Source of the DNA: DASVTR01 sp033855775
Lineage (GTDB): Bacteria > Acidobacteriota > Blastocatellia > Pyrinomonadales > Pyrinomonadaceae
Assembly: GCA_033855775.1 (NCBI GenBank)
Contig: JAWVFT010000058.1
Location: 1 to 60,347 of the forward strand
DNA: 60,347 nucleotides
Direction of reading: 5' to 3'
The notes under the pieces are model-generated. The model had not been told where the DNA came from. It did not search any database and saw only the letters and a list, made by a program, of their open reading frames with translations. Each line of letters begins with the position of its first letter. Position 1 is the first letter of the stretch. This document shows, one piece after another, positions 17,831 to 27,322 of this stretch. The translations under genes were made by a program, and so were the position numbers.

Positions 17831-19780
17831 CTATCCGAACAGCGGCCAGCTTTCATACTCCGAGCGCGCAATCTTCATCGCGTCCTGCTGCACCAGCAGG
17901 TAATCCATCCGCCGCGAAACCAAGCCTTCGGCTCTGCGACGCTCGCTCATCTTCTCTTCATGAAACTGCCGCAACTCACGACCGAGTTGCAGTTGGCCGA
18001 GCGAAAGGAACCTGACCGCGCCTTCCGTGTCGCGGGCCGTCATCACCTCGCCGCGATTGTAGATGCTCGGCGAAAAGGGAATGTCGAGCAAACCCTTTTC
18101 AAAGCCCGTGACGACGCCCTGCGCGATGTCTCCATGCCCGCAAAAGATGACGCTCTCGATGATGGCTTCGACCTCCTGACGAATGCGCTCGCACTCTTCG
18201 GCCAGCCGCGCCTCGATGAGTGGCGAGCCTTTCGCCTCAGCGATGCCGCGATGAACCAAATCCATGCCGTAAATATTGTCTTCCATCGTCGGTATCTTGT
18301 AGGCTTCCGCCGGAGTCTTGACGATGACGCGGGTCGCGCCGGAGAGCGCAGCCGTCGCAGCCGAGTTGTAGATGAGGTCTGCGGCCCGCTCAGGATGCGG
18401 CGGAAAGGCGGCCATGTACTGGTGAAAGACCGTGCTGATGTGAACATCCTTGTAGCCGAGGTTCGCTAAGTATTCGGCGGCCAGCGTCCGCAGCATGCGA
18501 ATCGCGGCGATGTCCTGCACGCGATGCCCCTGCTCCGCGTAGCCCAGGCTGACTGACTTCACGCCCTGCCGCACCGCCAGCATCGCTTCGATAATATCGA
18601 CGGCCAGAGCCAGCGACGGCGGAATCAAGGTGGCCGTCAATGTCCCGAAAAATTCCCGGTCGAGAATAATGCCGAAGCGCTCCTGATACAGGCCCGTCAG
18701 GCGGTCAACGTACTGCCAGCGTTTGATTGATTCGTCGAGCGGATAATTTTTGTAATAAGGAATGTTGTAGCAGATGGCGCCGCCTTCGTAAGAAGTGACC
18801 GCGCCCGCGTAAGAAATCTCGGCCAGCAGGCGCGGGTCGCGCGTGCTATGGCGAGTCTGCAAAGGGACTTTCACTTCGCTGATGATGCGGCGCAGGCTTT
18901 TCGGCCCGTGATTGACGACCGGATAACCGTTGAGCGTCGAACTCCCCGTCAGGCGGCTCTCACGAATCGCCTCTTCGGCTCCCACGTAGTTGTTGTTGCG
19001 GGTCAGCGAATCAACTTGATAAGAGAGCACACGCGCGCCCGCCTGCTTGAAGGCTTTGAATAAGCGTATCTGTTTGTTGACGAGCGGGACGCCGGAGCGC
19101 GGCTGCACCAACATCGGTGCGCGGCCCGTGTTGACAGCCAACTGCGCCTGCACGAAGGAGGGCTGAGCGCTCATGAAGGAAGCGTTCTCGACCATCTCTT
19201 TCGCGAGCGGGCCTGTCCGCCAATGCTCCAACACCTCTTTCCGGTTCCGCTCAAACTCTTCCGCGTCGAGCAGGCAATCCGCGACCGCGCCGACGAGCAA
19301 TCGTTCGTCCGTCAACGCTTGCTCCCACAGCGCGGGACACTCCGCGACCGGCTCGACCTCCTGCAAATCGCGCTCAAGAATTTCCAGCACGGCCTTGATG
19401 TCAACGAACTTCACAAACACTTTATCGAAACCCATGTTGAGAAATTCGCGCTCGTAGCCGAGGCCCTCGCCGATGTGGAGGTTGCCGCCTAAGTACCAGA
19501 GCGGCCCCGTCGTCGTGTGATACTGCTGAACCAGTTCCGGGAATTGCCGCAGGTAATAAGGCGCATGCCCGTCCATGCTTGAAATCATCACCACGTTGCA
19601 GAAGCCCGCCAGTTGAAAGAAGTCTTCGAGACGATTCTGCGTGCCGATGTAAGAGACGCGATAACCGCTGGCCGCCAAGGCTTGACGGAGAATCGACAGC
19701 CCGACCGAATGACAGTCGCCGCCGATGCCGCCGAGCAGAATGGTATGGCCCTTTTGATGATTACCGTTGCGATAGCTCAT
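17831..19780 (-). CDS. Glutamate mutase, fused sigma (GlmS) and epsilon (GlmE) chains
   Basis: A 649-residue fusion of both subunits of adenosylcobalamin-dependent glutamate mutase, which interconverts L-glutamate and (2S,3S)-3-methylaspartate. The N-terminal part has the cobalamin motif D22-x-H24-x-x-G27 (GGDCHSVG) and YLGGNLHIGEG, as in GlmS. From about residue 190 the sequence follows GlmE: LVQPRSGVPLVNKQ, RHSTRDPRLLAE, EGGAICYNIPYYKN and TLIPPSLALAVDIIEAML. The subunits are normally two genes. The start at 19780 has only a weak ribosome site (ACTAAG). Glutamate mutases are known from clusters for 3-methylaspartate-containing peptides such as friulimicin. With the asparagine synthetase next to it, it likely supplies a methylated Asp/Asn building block. 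Confidence 0.94.
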   Translation of the reverse strand: MSYRNGNHQKGHTILLGGIGGDCHSVGLSILRQALAASGYRVSYIGTQNRLEDFFQLAGFCNVVMISSMDGHAPYYLRQFPELVQQYHTTTGPLWYLGGNLHIGEGLGYEREFLNMGFDKVFVKFVDIKAVLEILERDLQEVEPVAECPALWEQALTDERLLVGAVADCLLDAEEFERNRKEVLEHWRTGPLAKEMVENASFMSAQPSFVQAQLAVNTGRAPMLVQPRSGVPLVNKQIRLFKAFKQAGARVLSYQVDSLTRNNNYVGAEEAIRESRLTGSSTLNGYPVVNHGPKSLRRIISEVKVPLQTRHSTRDPRLLAEISYAGAVTSYEGGAICYNIPYYKNYPLDESIKRWQYVDRLTGLYQERFGIILDREFFGTLTATLIPPSLALAVDIIEAMLAVRQGVKSVSLGYAEQGHRVQDIAAIRMLRTLAAEYLANLGYKDVHISTVFHQYMAAFPPHPERAADLIYNSAATAALSGATRVIVKTPAEAYKIPTMEDNIYGMDLVHRGIAEAKGSPLIEARLAEECERIRQEVEAIIESVIFCGHGDIAQGVVTGFEKGLLDIPFSPSIYNRGEVMTARDTEGAVRFLSLGQLQLGRELRQFHEEKMSERRRAEGLVSRRMDYLLVQQDAMKIARSEYESWPLFG

Positions 19781-19845
19781 CTTAGTTTTACAGGAAAGAG
19801 GAAGTTTCGGTGTCGGCTGCGCGGCGGGCGCGCAACAGTTAGAAG

Positions 19846-22800
19846 TTAGAGCGAGAAGCTCATGTCAAGTTCGTCAATGCGAATCGCTCGCTTGAGCAAG
19901 CTGTGCTCTTCGGCGGTCAACATTTCCAGCGCGTTGAGGCGCGTCTCCGGGGCCGCGATGATGCTTTCGAGCAGGCGCGTGAAATGGTTGAGCAGTCGCG
20001 CAATCGTCTGCGCCTCAAAGAGGTCTGTGCTGTATTGCAGCACGCCGCGCAAGCAACCTTCGTCGCTCTCCCACATGTTGAGAACCAGATCGTATTTCGC
20101 CGTTCCCAGGTCAATCTCTTCCGGCATCAAGGTGAGGCCCGAAAATTTCAAAGCCTTCTGCTCGGCGTTCTGCAAGCTGAAGACCGATTGAAAGAGGAGC
20201 GTGTGGCCCAGATTTCTTTCGGGCCGCAATTCCTGAACCAGCTTTTCAAAGGGCAAGTCCTGATGCGTGTAAGCGTCCAGCGTGACTTCGCGCACGCGCG
20301 CCAGCAATTCGCGGAACGTGGGATTGCCGGAGAGGTCTGTGCGCAGGACGAGCATGTTGACGAAGAAGCCAATCAGCTTTTCGGTCTTCGTCGAGCGACG
20401 GTTGGCGACGTTGGTTCCGAGGATGATGTCCGTCTGCCCGCCGTAGCGATAGAGCAACGTCTCGAAGGCCGCGAGCAGCAGCATGAAAAGCGTTACGCCT
20501 TCCTGACCGCTCAGGGCGTTGAGGGCCGCGCTCAAATCATTGCTCAACGCGAAAGGCTGCTGCGCCCCGCGCGCGCTCTGGACGGCGGGCCGCGCATGGT
20601 CCAACGGCAACTTCAAGAGAGCCGGGCTGTCATGCAACTGCTTTTTCCAGTAAGCGACGTGCGCGTCGAGCAGTTCGCCCTGCAACATCTGCCGCTGCCA
20701 GACGGCGTAGTCAACATATTGAATCGGCAACTCCTCAAGCGGCGAAGGCTCGCCCCGCGTGAAGGCTTCGTAGAGCGCGGACATCTCTTCAATCAAGACT
20801 CCGATAGACCAGCCATCCGAAATGATGTGATGCATCGTGAGCAGAGCAACGTGCTCTTCCGGCGCGAGCCGCAGCAGCTTCATGCGCAGCAACACGTCAT
20901 GCTCCAGGTCGAACGGCCTGTGCGCTTCTTCAATCATCAACCGCCGCGATAAGCGTTCGCGCGCCCCGGCTTCGACGCCGCTCAAGTCCGCCTCGGCGAT
21001 GTTCAGTTCGAGGCGTTCGGCAATCGCCTGCACAGGATGCCCGTCGCGGTTGATGAAGCGCGTCCGCGTGGCTTCGTGGCGGCGGACTATCTCGTTGAGC
21101 ATCTGCTCCAATGCCCGCAGGTTGAGGCGGCCCCGCAAACGCACGGCGGCGGCGATGTTGTAAGCGGCGCTCTCAGGCTCTAACTGCTGCACGAACCATA
21201 ATCTTTGTTGCGCATAAGAGAGCGGCAACGGCTCGTCGCGCCGCGCCGGAACAAGCTCGACGTGCGCTCGCAAAGTCTCGACGCTCAAACGCGCTTCGAT
21301 GCTGGCCGCGAGTTGTTCCATCGTCGGATGCTCGAAGACATTTCTGAGCGGCAGGTCAATGCCGAAGCTCTCTTTGATTCTTGAGAGCAGTTGCGTGGCG
21401 AGGAGCGAATGGCCGCCCAACTCGAAAAAGTTGTCGGCGCGGCCCATTCGCTCGACGCGCAGGACGGCGGCGCAAATGCCCGTCAACATCTCTTCAACGG
21501 GCGTCAACGCGAGGCCGCTCCGGCCCTCGTCGGAGGCCGACTGCGGCGGCGGCGCGGGCAGAGCCTTGCGGTCAACTTTCCCGTTGGGCAACAGCGGGAG
21601 GCGTTCAAGCTGCACGAAGGCCGACGGAATCATGTAATCGGGCAGACGCTCTTTCAAGTAGTTGCGCCACTGGCTAATCGTCGGCGACGGCCCGCCGGAC
21701 AACACGACGTAAGCCACGATTCGTTTGTCGCCCGCCTGCTCTTCACGCGCCAACGCCAGCACATCCGCGACCGCCGGATGCGCTCGCAGCCTTGCCTCAA
21801 TCTCGCCCAACTCGATGCGAAACCCTCGCACCTTCACCTGCTGGTCGGCCCGCCCCACATACTCCAACTCCCCGTCCGCTCTGTAACGAACCACGTCTCC
21901 CGTTCGATACAACCGCCGTCCTCCTTCAAGACTAAACGGATGCGGGATGAATCGTTCAGCCGTCAACTCCGGTCGGTTGAGATAGCCGCGCGCGAGGCCA
22001 TCGCCGCCGATGTGCAACTCGCCGCTGACGCCTGTGGCGACGGGCTGCATGAAGCGGTCGAGCACGTACAACTCCGTGTTCGCCACTCCGCAACCGATGG
22101 ACGGCTCTTTGGTCGCGCCCTTTTCAGTGAGCGTGTACGTCGAGTAAGTCGTGTCTTCCGACGGCCCGTAGAGGTTGTAGACAAACTGTATGTTCGACTG
22201 CTCGTAGAGGCTTTGCGCGAGTTGATTGCTGAGCGGCTCGCCCGCCAGATTAACCGTCCTGACGGATGCCGGGATGGCTTGCGTTCTGACCAGTTCGGCC
22301 ATGGCCGACGGAACCGTGTTGACGAGCGTGACCTCGCCCGCCGCCTTCAGCGCGGGCAGTTGCAGCGCGTTGTCGGCGATGATGAGTTGGCCGCCGCAAC
22401 TGAGCGGGACGAAGATTTCAAAGACGGAAAGGTCGAAGCAGATGGACGTGGCGACGAGCGTTCCCGCCAGTTGTTCGGGAGTGAAGATTGTCCGCGCCCA
22501 ATCCACAAAGGTCGTGGCATTGTGATGCTCTATGGCGACGCCCTTGGGCCAACCCGTCGAGCCGGACGTGTAAATCAGGTAAGCCAGATTGGCAGGGGTC
22601 GCAGCCAGCGGCGGATTCTCGTCGCTCTCCTGCGCAATCAAAGGCCAGTCGGCGTCCAGATTGACGATGTGCGCGTCGCGCGACGGCGGCAGCGTTGCCA
22701 GCATCCGTTGCTCCGTCAACAGCACGCGCGCCTGTGCGTCTTCCATGATGAACTGAAGCCGCTCTTGCGGGTACGCGGGGTCGAGCGGAACGTAAGCGCC

Positions 22801-25800
22801 GCCCGCTTTCAAGATGCCCAACAGCCCGACAATCATCGCGGTGGAACGCTCCATCATGATGCCGACCAGCGATTCCGGGCCGACGCCGAGCCGCCGCAGA
22901 TGATGCGCCAATTGATTCGCCCGCCGGTTCAATTCGAGATAGGTAAACTGCGTCTGCTCGTCAACGACTGCCGTGCGATGAGGAGTCCGCCGAGCTTGCT
23001 CTTCAAATTGTTCATGAAGACAGTTGGCTCCGAAGTTGAGAGCGCGCGTCTGGTTCCAATCGTGAAGAAGCTGCCGCCGCTCGGCTTCGGTTAAGAGCGG
23101 AAGGTCTGCGATGGGAGATTGCGGGCGCGCGATGATGCCGTCGAGCAACGTGCTGAAATGAGCGGCGAAGCGCTCGATGGTCGTCGGCTCGAAGAGGTCT
23201 GTGCTGTACTGCAAAGAGGCCGCCAACCCGTCTTCCGTTTCGGCCATCATCAGCAGCAAATCGAATTGCGCCACTCTCTGCTCAAGGGCCACGGACTCGA
23301 TTGGCAGCGTCCCTAGCTTCGCCTGCGCTCCCGCTTCGCCGAGCGCAAAGGCGGCCAGATTCTCTTGCTGAAACGGCGGCGACTGTTGCAGCACGAACAT
23401 CACTTGAAAGAGCGGCGAACGGCTCAAGTCGCGTTCAGGATGTAGATGCTCCACGAGCAGCGGAAATGGATAATCCTGATGAGCGAGAGCCTCCAACACG
23501 CTGCCGCGCGCTTGCTCAAGCAGTTGCGTGAACGTCGGATTACCTTCGAGGTTCGCGCGCATGACGACCGGGTTGACGAAATAACCGACGAGCGGCGCGA
23601 AGTCTGCGCGCCAGCGTCCCGCCGTCGGAGAGCCGACGAGCAAATCATCCTGACCCGTGTAGCGATATAAGAGAACCTGCAAGGCCGCCAGCAAAGTCAT
23701 GTAGAGAGTCGCGCCCTGCGCTTGCCCAAGCTCCTTCAATCGTCGGCCCGCTTCCTTGCCGAGCTTGAAGGAATGAGACGCCCCGCGAAAAGTCTGGACG
23801 GGAGGACGCGGATGGTCAATAGGCAAGTTGAGCGCGGGCAATTCACCGGCGAGTTTCCGCTCCCAGTACGAGCGGAGTTTCTCGCCCGTCGCGCTTGAGA
23901 GCATCGACTGCTGCGAGCGCGCGTAATCCGTGTACTGCAATCGAAGCGGCGGCAGAGACAAGCTTGTCCCCTTCTCTTCGGCTTCGTAGAGTCCGGCCAA
24001 CTCATGCAGCAGCACGGAGAGCGACCAGAAATCCGCGAGGATGTGATGCAACACCAGCAGCACGATATATTCCTGAGCCGCGCGCTCGAAGACCTTGACG
24101 CGCAATAGCGGCCCTTGTTCGAGATTGAACGGAGCGCGGCTCGCCTCGGCCAGCAGTTCGTTAAAGGCCGCTTCGCTCATCGTCGCGGCGTCCTCCACTT
24201 CAAAGCAGACCTGCATGGAAGCGTGAGCGCGCTGCAACGGTTGGCCGTCAACAGCCGTGAAGGTCGTGCGCAACATCCCGTGGCGGTCAACGAGGGCTTG
24301 CATCGCGCGCCGCAGCGCAGCAACATCGAGCGCCGCGCGGATGCGAACGGCGTTGGCGATATTGTAAGCAGGGCTTTCGGGCGCGAGTTGATGCAGGAAC
24401 CAGAGTGCTTGTTGACCCGCCGACAGCGGTTGCGCTCTCTGCTCATCCGCAGTTGAAACAACCTCGCTTGACGCTTGCGTAGACGAGCTTTGCAAAGCAT
24501 CGCGCAACTGCTCTGCCAAGCTGGCGATGCTTGGACTTTGCAGAGCCTCGGCCAGCGGTAGATTGACGCCCAGAGAAGTCTCTACGCTGTGCATCAATTC
24601 GACGACCATCAACGAATCAAGACCGTAATGCGTCAGCGGTTGCCCTGTGTCAATGCGTCGCGCATCAATCCCAAGCTTCGCGCTCAACTGCTCGATGAGC
24701 CATGCTTCGAGCGAATCGGCGCCGGGCGCGTTGGTTGACGACAACGACGCGGCATCCGCAATCAAGCTCTCCGGCGGAGCCGCCTCTCGCCATTCGGCCA
24801 GCACACGCAGTTGCTCTTCCAGGAGAGCCGCGCGACAAGCCTGCCGTCGAATCTTGCCGCTCGAAGTTTTCAAGATGCTGTGCGGCTTTATCAACTTCAC
24901 AATGGAGACTTGAACTTCATGTTCCGCGGCGACGCTGCGGCAGATGCTTTCAATGACGACGCTCATGTCCGCGCCCGGTCGCTTCTCGACTTCCTGCACA
25001 ATCGCCAGTCGTTCGTCGCCGTCCACTTCGATAGAGAAAGCGGCCCCGCAACCCGCGCGCAACGACGGATGGCTGCGCTCGACCGTCAACTCTATGTCCT
25101 GCGGATAATGATTGACGCCCCGGATGATGATGAGGTCTTTGAGCCGCCCTGTGACGAACAATTCGCCGTCATGCAAAAAGCCCAAATCGCCCGTTCGCAG
25201 ATACGAGCCTTCAAGCGTGTTCGACAGTCGCGCCGTAAACGAGCCTTCGGTCTCCGATGGCTTGTTCCAGTAGCCCTGCGTCACGCTCGGCCCGGCGACC
25301 CAGATTTCTCCAACCTGTCCCGGCGCGCATTCGCTCAAGGAGCCGGGGTCGGCAATCAAGATGCGCTGCTCCGACCATGCGTGGCCGCAGCCGACCAGAC
25401 GGCTTGCAGGCTCTTCATCGGCGATAGTCTCGACAGCCAGATTTTGCTCAAGAGCCTCGCGGCTGAAAGCTTTGACGACGGGAGGCTCGCCCTTCAAGCC
25501 ACCGCTCACGAAGAGCGTCGCCTCCGCCAGACCATAGCAAGGATAAAAGGCTTCACGACGAAAACCGCACGAGGCGAAAGTCGCGGCGAAGCGTTCCAAA
25601 GTCTCTTGTCGAACCGGCTCTGCGCCGTTAAAGGCGACGCTCCAACTGCTGAGGTCAAGCTCCGCTATCTGCTCCGGCGTGACTTTGCGCGCACAAAGGT
25701 CATACGCGAAGTTAGGCCCGCCGCTCGTCGTCCCGCGATAGCGAGAGATGGCTTCAAGCCAGCGCAAAGGGCTTTGCAGAAAACTGACGGGCGACATCAA

Positions 25801-26541
25801 AACGCAATGCGCGCCGACGTGCAATGGTTGCAGCACAGTCCCAATCAAGCCCATGTCGTGATAGAGAGGCAGCCAGCCAACGATGACGGACTGCTCCGTC
25901 TGTTGAAACGCTTCCTCTATCATCCGCTCGTTGTGCAGCAGATTGCCGTGACTGACCATCACGCCCTTCGGCTGCGCAGTCGAGCCGGAGGTGTACTGTA
26001 AGAAAGCCAGCGAGTCGCTCTCTATCGCGGGCGCGCGCCACGCTGCGGCCAACTCGCTCTCAAGCCGGTCTGTGACGAGCCACTGCAATGACTTCAATTC
26101 CGATGACTCAGCCAGCAAAGGCTCTATCCTCGTCATCACGGAGTTAACAGTGAGCGCGATTGTCGCCCCGGAGTCGGCGGTGATGGACTGTAGTTTTTGG
26201 AGCGTGAGATTTTGCCGCGGCGGATAGAGCGGCACGGCCACCGCGCCCGCATAGAGAGCGCCGAAGAACGCCGCGATGTAGTCCAAGCCTGCCGGATAGA
26301 GCAGCAGCACGCGCGCTCCCTCAGCCTTGAAGCTTTGCAGCACGGCGGCGATGGCTCGCGCGCGGAAATCCAGTTCGCCGTAGCTCAGCGTCAATTCCTC
26401 CGCGCCTCCGTCAAGCAGAAACGTGTAGGCGCGACGCTCCGGCTGGCGCGCAGCCCTCCGGCGCAGCGCGTCCACCAGAGTGTCCGGTTCAGACGCTTGA
26501 ATTGAAGATGAAGGCATTGGATAGCTGATGCTGCGAGCCAT
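19846..26541 (-). CDS. NRPS-A: FAAL-ACP-C-A(Ala-like)-T-C initiation protein
   Basis: A 2231-residue starter. I prefer ATG 26541 over TTG 26547. Residues about 20-590 are a fatty acyl-AMP ligase (YTSGSTAQPKGVMVSH, GWLPLYHDMGLIG, YGLAEATLF), followed by an ACP about 610-690 (YGLDSLMVVEL). Next come a condensation domain about 705-1145 with HHILADF (Phe in place of Gly, as I recall for some acyl-starting C domains), an adenylation domain about 1160-1670, a carrier (ELGGHSLLAT, about 1710) and a final condensation domain about 1770-2200 with HHIISDG. The pocket reads D-L-F-N-N-A-L-T-Y-K, which I recall from an alanine-activating module of microcystin synthetase. The protein should load a fatty acid, join it to Ala, and pass it to NRPS-B through its last C domain. 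Confidence 0.96.
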   Translation of the reverse strand: MARSISYPMPSSSIQASEPDTLVDALRRRAARQPERRAYTFLLDGGAEELTLSYGELDFRARAIAAVLQSFKAEGARVLLLYPAGLDYIAAFFGALYAGAVAVPLYPPRQNLTLQKLQSITADSGATIALTVNSVMTRIEPLLAESSELKSLQWLVTDRLESELAAAWRAPAIESDSLAFLQYTSGSTAQPKGVMVSHGNLLHNERMIEEAFQQTEQSVIVGWLPLYHDMGLIGTVLQPLHVGAHCVLMSPVSFLQSPLRWLEAISRYRGTTSGGPNFAYDLCARKVTPEQIAELDLSSWSVAFNGAEPVRQETLERFAATFASCGFRREAFYPCYGLAEATLFVSGGLKGEPPVVKAFSREALEQNLAVETIADEEPASRLVGCGHAWSEQRILIADPGSLSECAPGQVGEIWVAGPSVTQGYWNKPSETEGSFTARLSNTLEGSYLRTGDLGFLHDGELFVTGRLKDLIIIRGVNHYPQDIELTVERSHPSLRAGCGAAFSIEVDGDERLAIVQEVEKRPGADMSVVIESICRSVAAEHEVQVSIVKLIKPHSILKTSSGKIRRQACRAALLEEQLRVLAEWREAAPPESLIADAASLSSTNAPGADSLEAWLIEQLSAKLGIDARRIDTGQPLTHYGLDSLMVVELMHSVETSLGVNLPLAEALQSPSIASLAEQLRDALQSSSTQASSEVVSTADEQRAQPLSAGQQALWFLHQLAPESPAYNIANAVRIRAALDVAALRRAMQALVDRHGMLRTTFTAVDGQPLQRAHASMQVCFEVEDAATMSEAAFNELLAEASRAPFNLEQGPLLRVKVFERAAQEYIVLLVLHHILADFWSLSVLLHELAGLYEAEEKGTSLSLPPLRLQYTDYARSQQSMLSSATGEKLRSYWERKLAGELPALNLPIDHPRPPVQTFRGASHSFKLGKEAGRRLKELGQAQGATLYMTLLAALQVLLYRYTGQDDLLVGSPTAGRWRADFAPLVGYFVNPVVMRANLEGNPTFTQLLEQARGSVLEALAHQDYPFPLLVEHLHPERDLSRSPLFQVMFVLQQSPPFQQENLAAFALGEAGAQAKLGTLPIESVALEQRVAQFDLLLMMAETEDGLAASLQYSTDLFEPTTIERFAAHFSTLLDGIIARPQSPIADLPLLTEAERRQLLHDWNQTRALNFGANCLHEQFEEQARRTPHRTAVVDEQTQFTYLELNRRANQLAHHLRRLGVGPESLVGIMMERSTAMIVGLLGILKAGGAYVPLDPAYPQERLQFIMEDAQARVLLTEQRMLATLPPSRDAHIVNLDADWPLIAQESDENPPLAATPANLAYLIYTSGSTGWPKGVAIEHHNATTFVDWARTIFTPEQLAGTLVATSICFDLSVFEIFVPLSCGGQLIIADNALQLPALKAAGEVTLVNTVPSAMAELVRTQAIPASVRTVNLAGEPLSNQLAQSLYEQSNIQFVYNLYGPSEDTTYSTYTLTEKGATKEPSIGCGVANTELYVLDRFMQPVATGVSGELHIGGDGLARGYLNRPELTAERFIPHPFSLEGGRRLYRTGDVVRYRADGELEYVGRADQQVKVRGFRIELGEIEARLRAHPAVADVLALAREEQAGDKRIVAYVVLSGGPSPTISQWRNYLKERLPDYMIPSAFVQLERLPLLPNGKVDRKALPAPPPQSASDEGRSGLALTPVEEMLTGICAAVLRVERMGRADNFFELGGHSLLATQLLSRIKESFGIDLPLRNVFEHPTMEQLAASIEARLSVETLRAHVELVPARRDEPLPLSYAQQRLWFVQQLEPESAAYNIAAAVRLRGRLNLRALEQMLNEIVRRHEATRTRFINRDGHPVQAIAERLELNIAEADLSGVEAGARERLSRRLMIEEAHRPFDLEHDVLLRMKLLRLAPEEHVALLTMHHIISDGWSIGVLIEEMSALYEAFTRGEPSPLEELPIQYVDYAVWQRQMLQGELLDAHVAYWKKQLHDSPALLKLPLDHARPAVQSARGAQQPFALSNDLSAALNALSGQEGVTLFMLLLAAFETLLYRYGGQTDIILGTNVANRRSTKTEKLIGFFVNMLVLRTDLSGNPTFRELLARVREVTLDAYTHQDLPFEKLVQELRPERNLGHTLLFQSVFSLQNAEQKALKFSGLTLMPEEIDLGTAKYDLVLNMWESDEGCLRGVLQYSTDLFEAQTIARLLNHFTRLLESIIAAPETRLNALEMLTAEEHSLLKRAIRIDELDMSFSL
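21796..22086. repeat. Near-identical A-domain tract, copy 2
   Basis: Partner of 778-1068, about 291 bp with four mismatches, inside the adenylation domain of NRPS-A. Flanks differ from the other copy. In NRPS-D the tract joins an Asn-like pocket and here an Ala-like pocket, so the exchanged piece lies outside the specificity-determining core. Confidence 0.9.
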
Positions 26542-26632
26542 AATCAACTACGGGGAATTGAGAGCGAGTGGCTGAGCGCGGGCGAAGGATTTCATCGCAC
26601 GACTTGTCATGATGACGCGCCGCGATGTTCTC

Positions 26633-27238
26633 TCACTGGGCGATTAAATCGAGGTCTTCGGCGACTTTGAAGTTCAGAACGTTTGCGCAAAACTGCTGCC
26701 ACTCCGGCGTGATGTCGTTGAAGATGACTTCCGTGTCCCGCCACATAGATTTCGTGACGGTCAAATCCGAATGAAGAAAGGCGATGTCATCTTCATCCAT
26801 TGCCGCTTCGCCCTTTACTACATCCGCGCCGGTTCCATTGCTCGACTCTTCCCGGCCGGTCGCCTGAGTCTTGGGCCAGCCCGGAAACTGTCTGAGGTCT
26901 TTCAAATAATAGGCTTTGCAGTATTCGCGCGAAGGTTGGCTGCTGTCGTTCATCCCGGCCTTTCCTTCGGCCTCTCTTAACAACTTGCTGACTTCAACAT
27001 GATTCGCGGCCAGAGCGGTTTTGTAAGGCGTCCTTTGATCGCGCCCGGTCTTCAAAACATCCGCGCCATGCTCCAGCAACAGATGAACGACCGCCGTGTC
27101 TCCTTTGCCCGCCGCCCAGTGCAAGGCAGTCCACCCGTATTCGTCCTCCTGCTCAATCAACTCTTTCGTTTCCAACAGAGCTTTGACGGCATTCAAGTCG
27201 TCCTGCTTGACAGCTTCAATCAACTCCAATTTACTCAT
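26633..27238 (-). CDS. Ankyrin-repeat protein with unrecognised C-terminal domain
   Basis: A 201-residue protein starting at ATG 27238 with a GAGGAGAA ribosome site. Residues 1-90 hold about three ankyrin repeats (YGWTALHWAAGKGDTAVVHLLLEHGADV is the clearest). The C-terminal 100 residues, including LRQFPGWPK and DDIAFLHSDLTVTKSMW, match nothing I know. It lies between the MbtH fusion and NRPS-A on the same strand with gaps under 95 bp, so it is very likely co-transcribed. Ankyrin repeats bind proteins; a role as scaffold, chaperone or regulator of the assembly line is speculation. No signal peptide or membrane segment is visible. Confidence 0.85.
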   Translation of the reverse strand: MSKLELIEAVKQDDLNAVKALLETKELIEQEDEYGWTALHWAAGKGDTAVVHLLLEHGADVLKTGRDQRTPYKTALAANHVEVSKLLREAEGKAGMNDSSQPSREYCKAYYLKDLRQFPGWPKTQATGREESSNGTGADVVKGEAAMDEDDIAFLHSDLTVTKSMWRDTEVIFNDITPEWQQFCANVLNFKVAEDLDLIAQ

Positions 27239-27322
27239 CGTTCATTCTCCTCAACTCAAACCTTTTATTGCGTGGGCCACGATTGATTAATGAAGCGTTT
27301 CTGGTTTCTCGCCGCGGAACAC

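Noticed and set aside
21391..23094. 567-codon plus-strand open frame
   Set aside because: It is antisense to the NRPS-A adenylation and condensation domains. Its translation is Arg-rich without any domain.
24811..26001. 396-codon plus-strand open frame
   Set aside because: Antisense to the FAAL domain of NRPS-A; an effect of GC-rich codon use.
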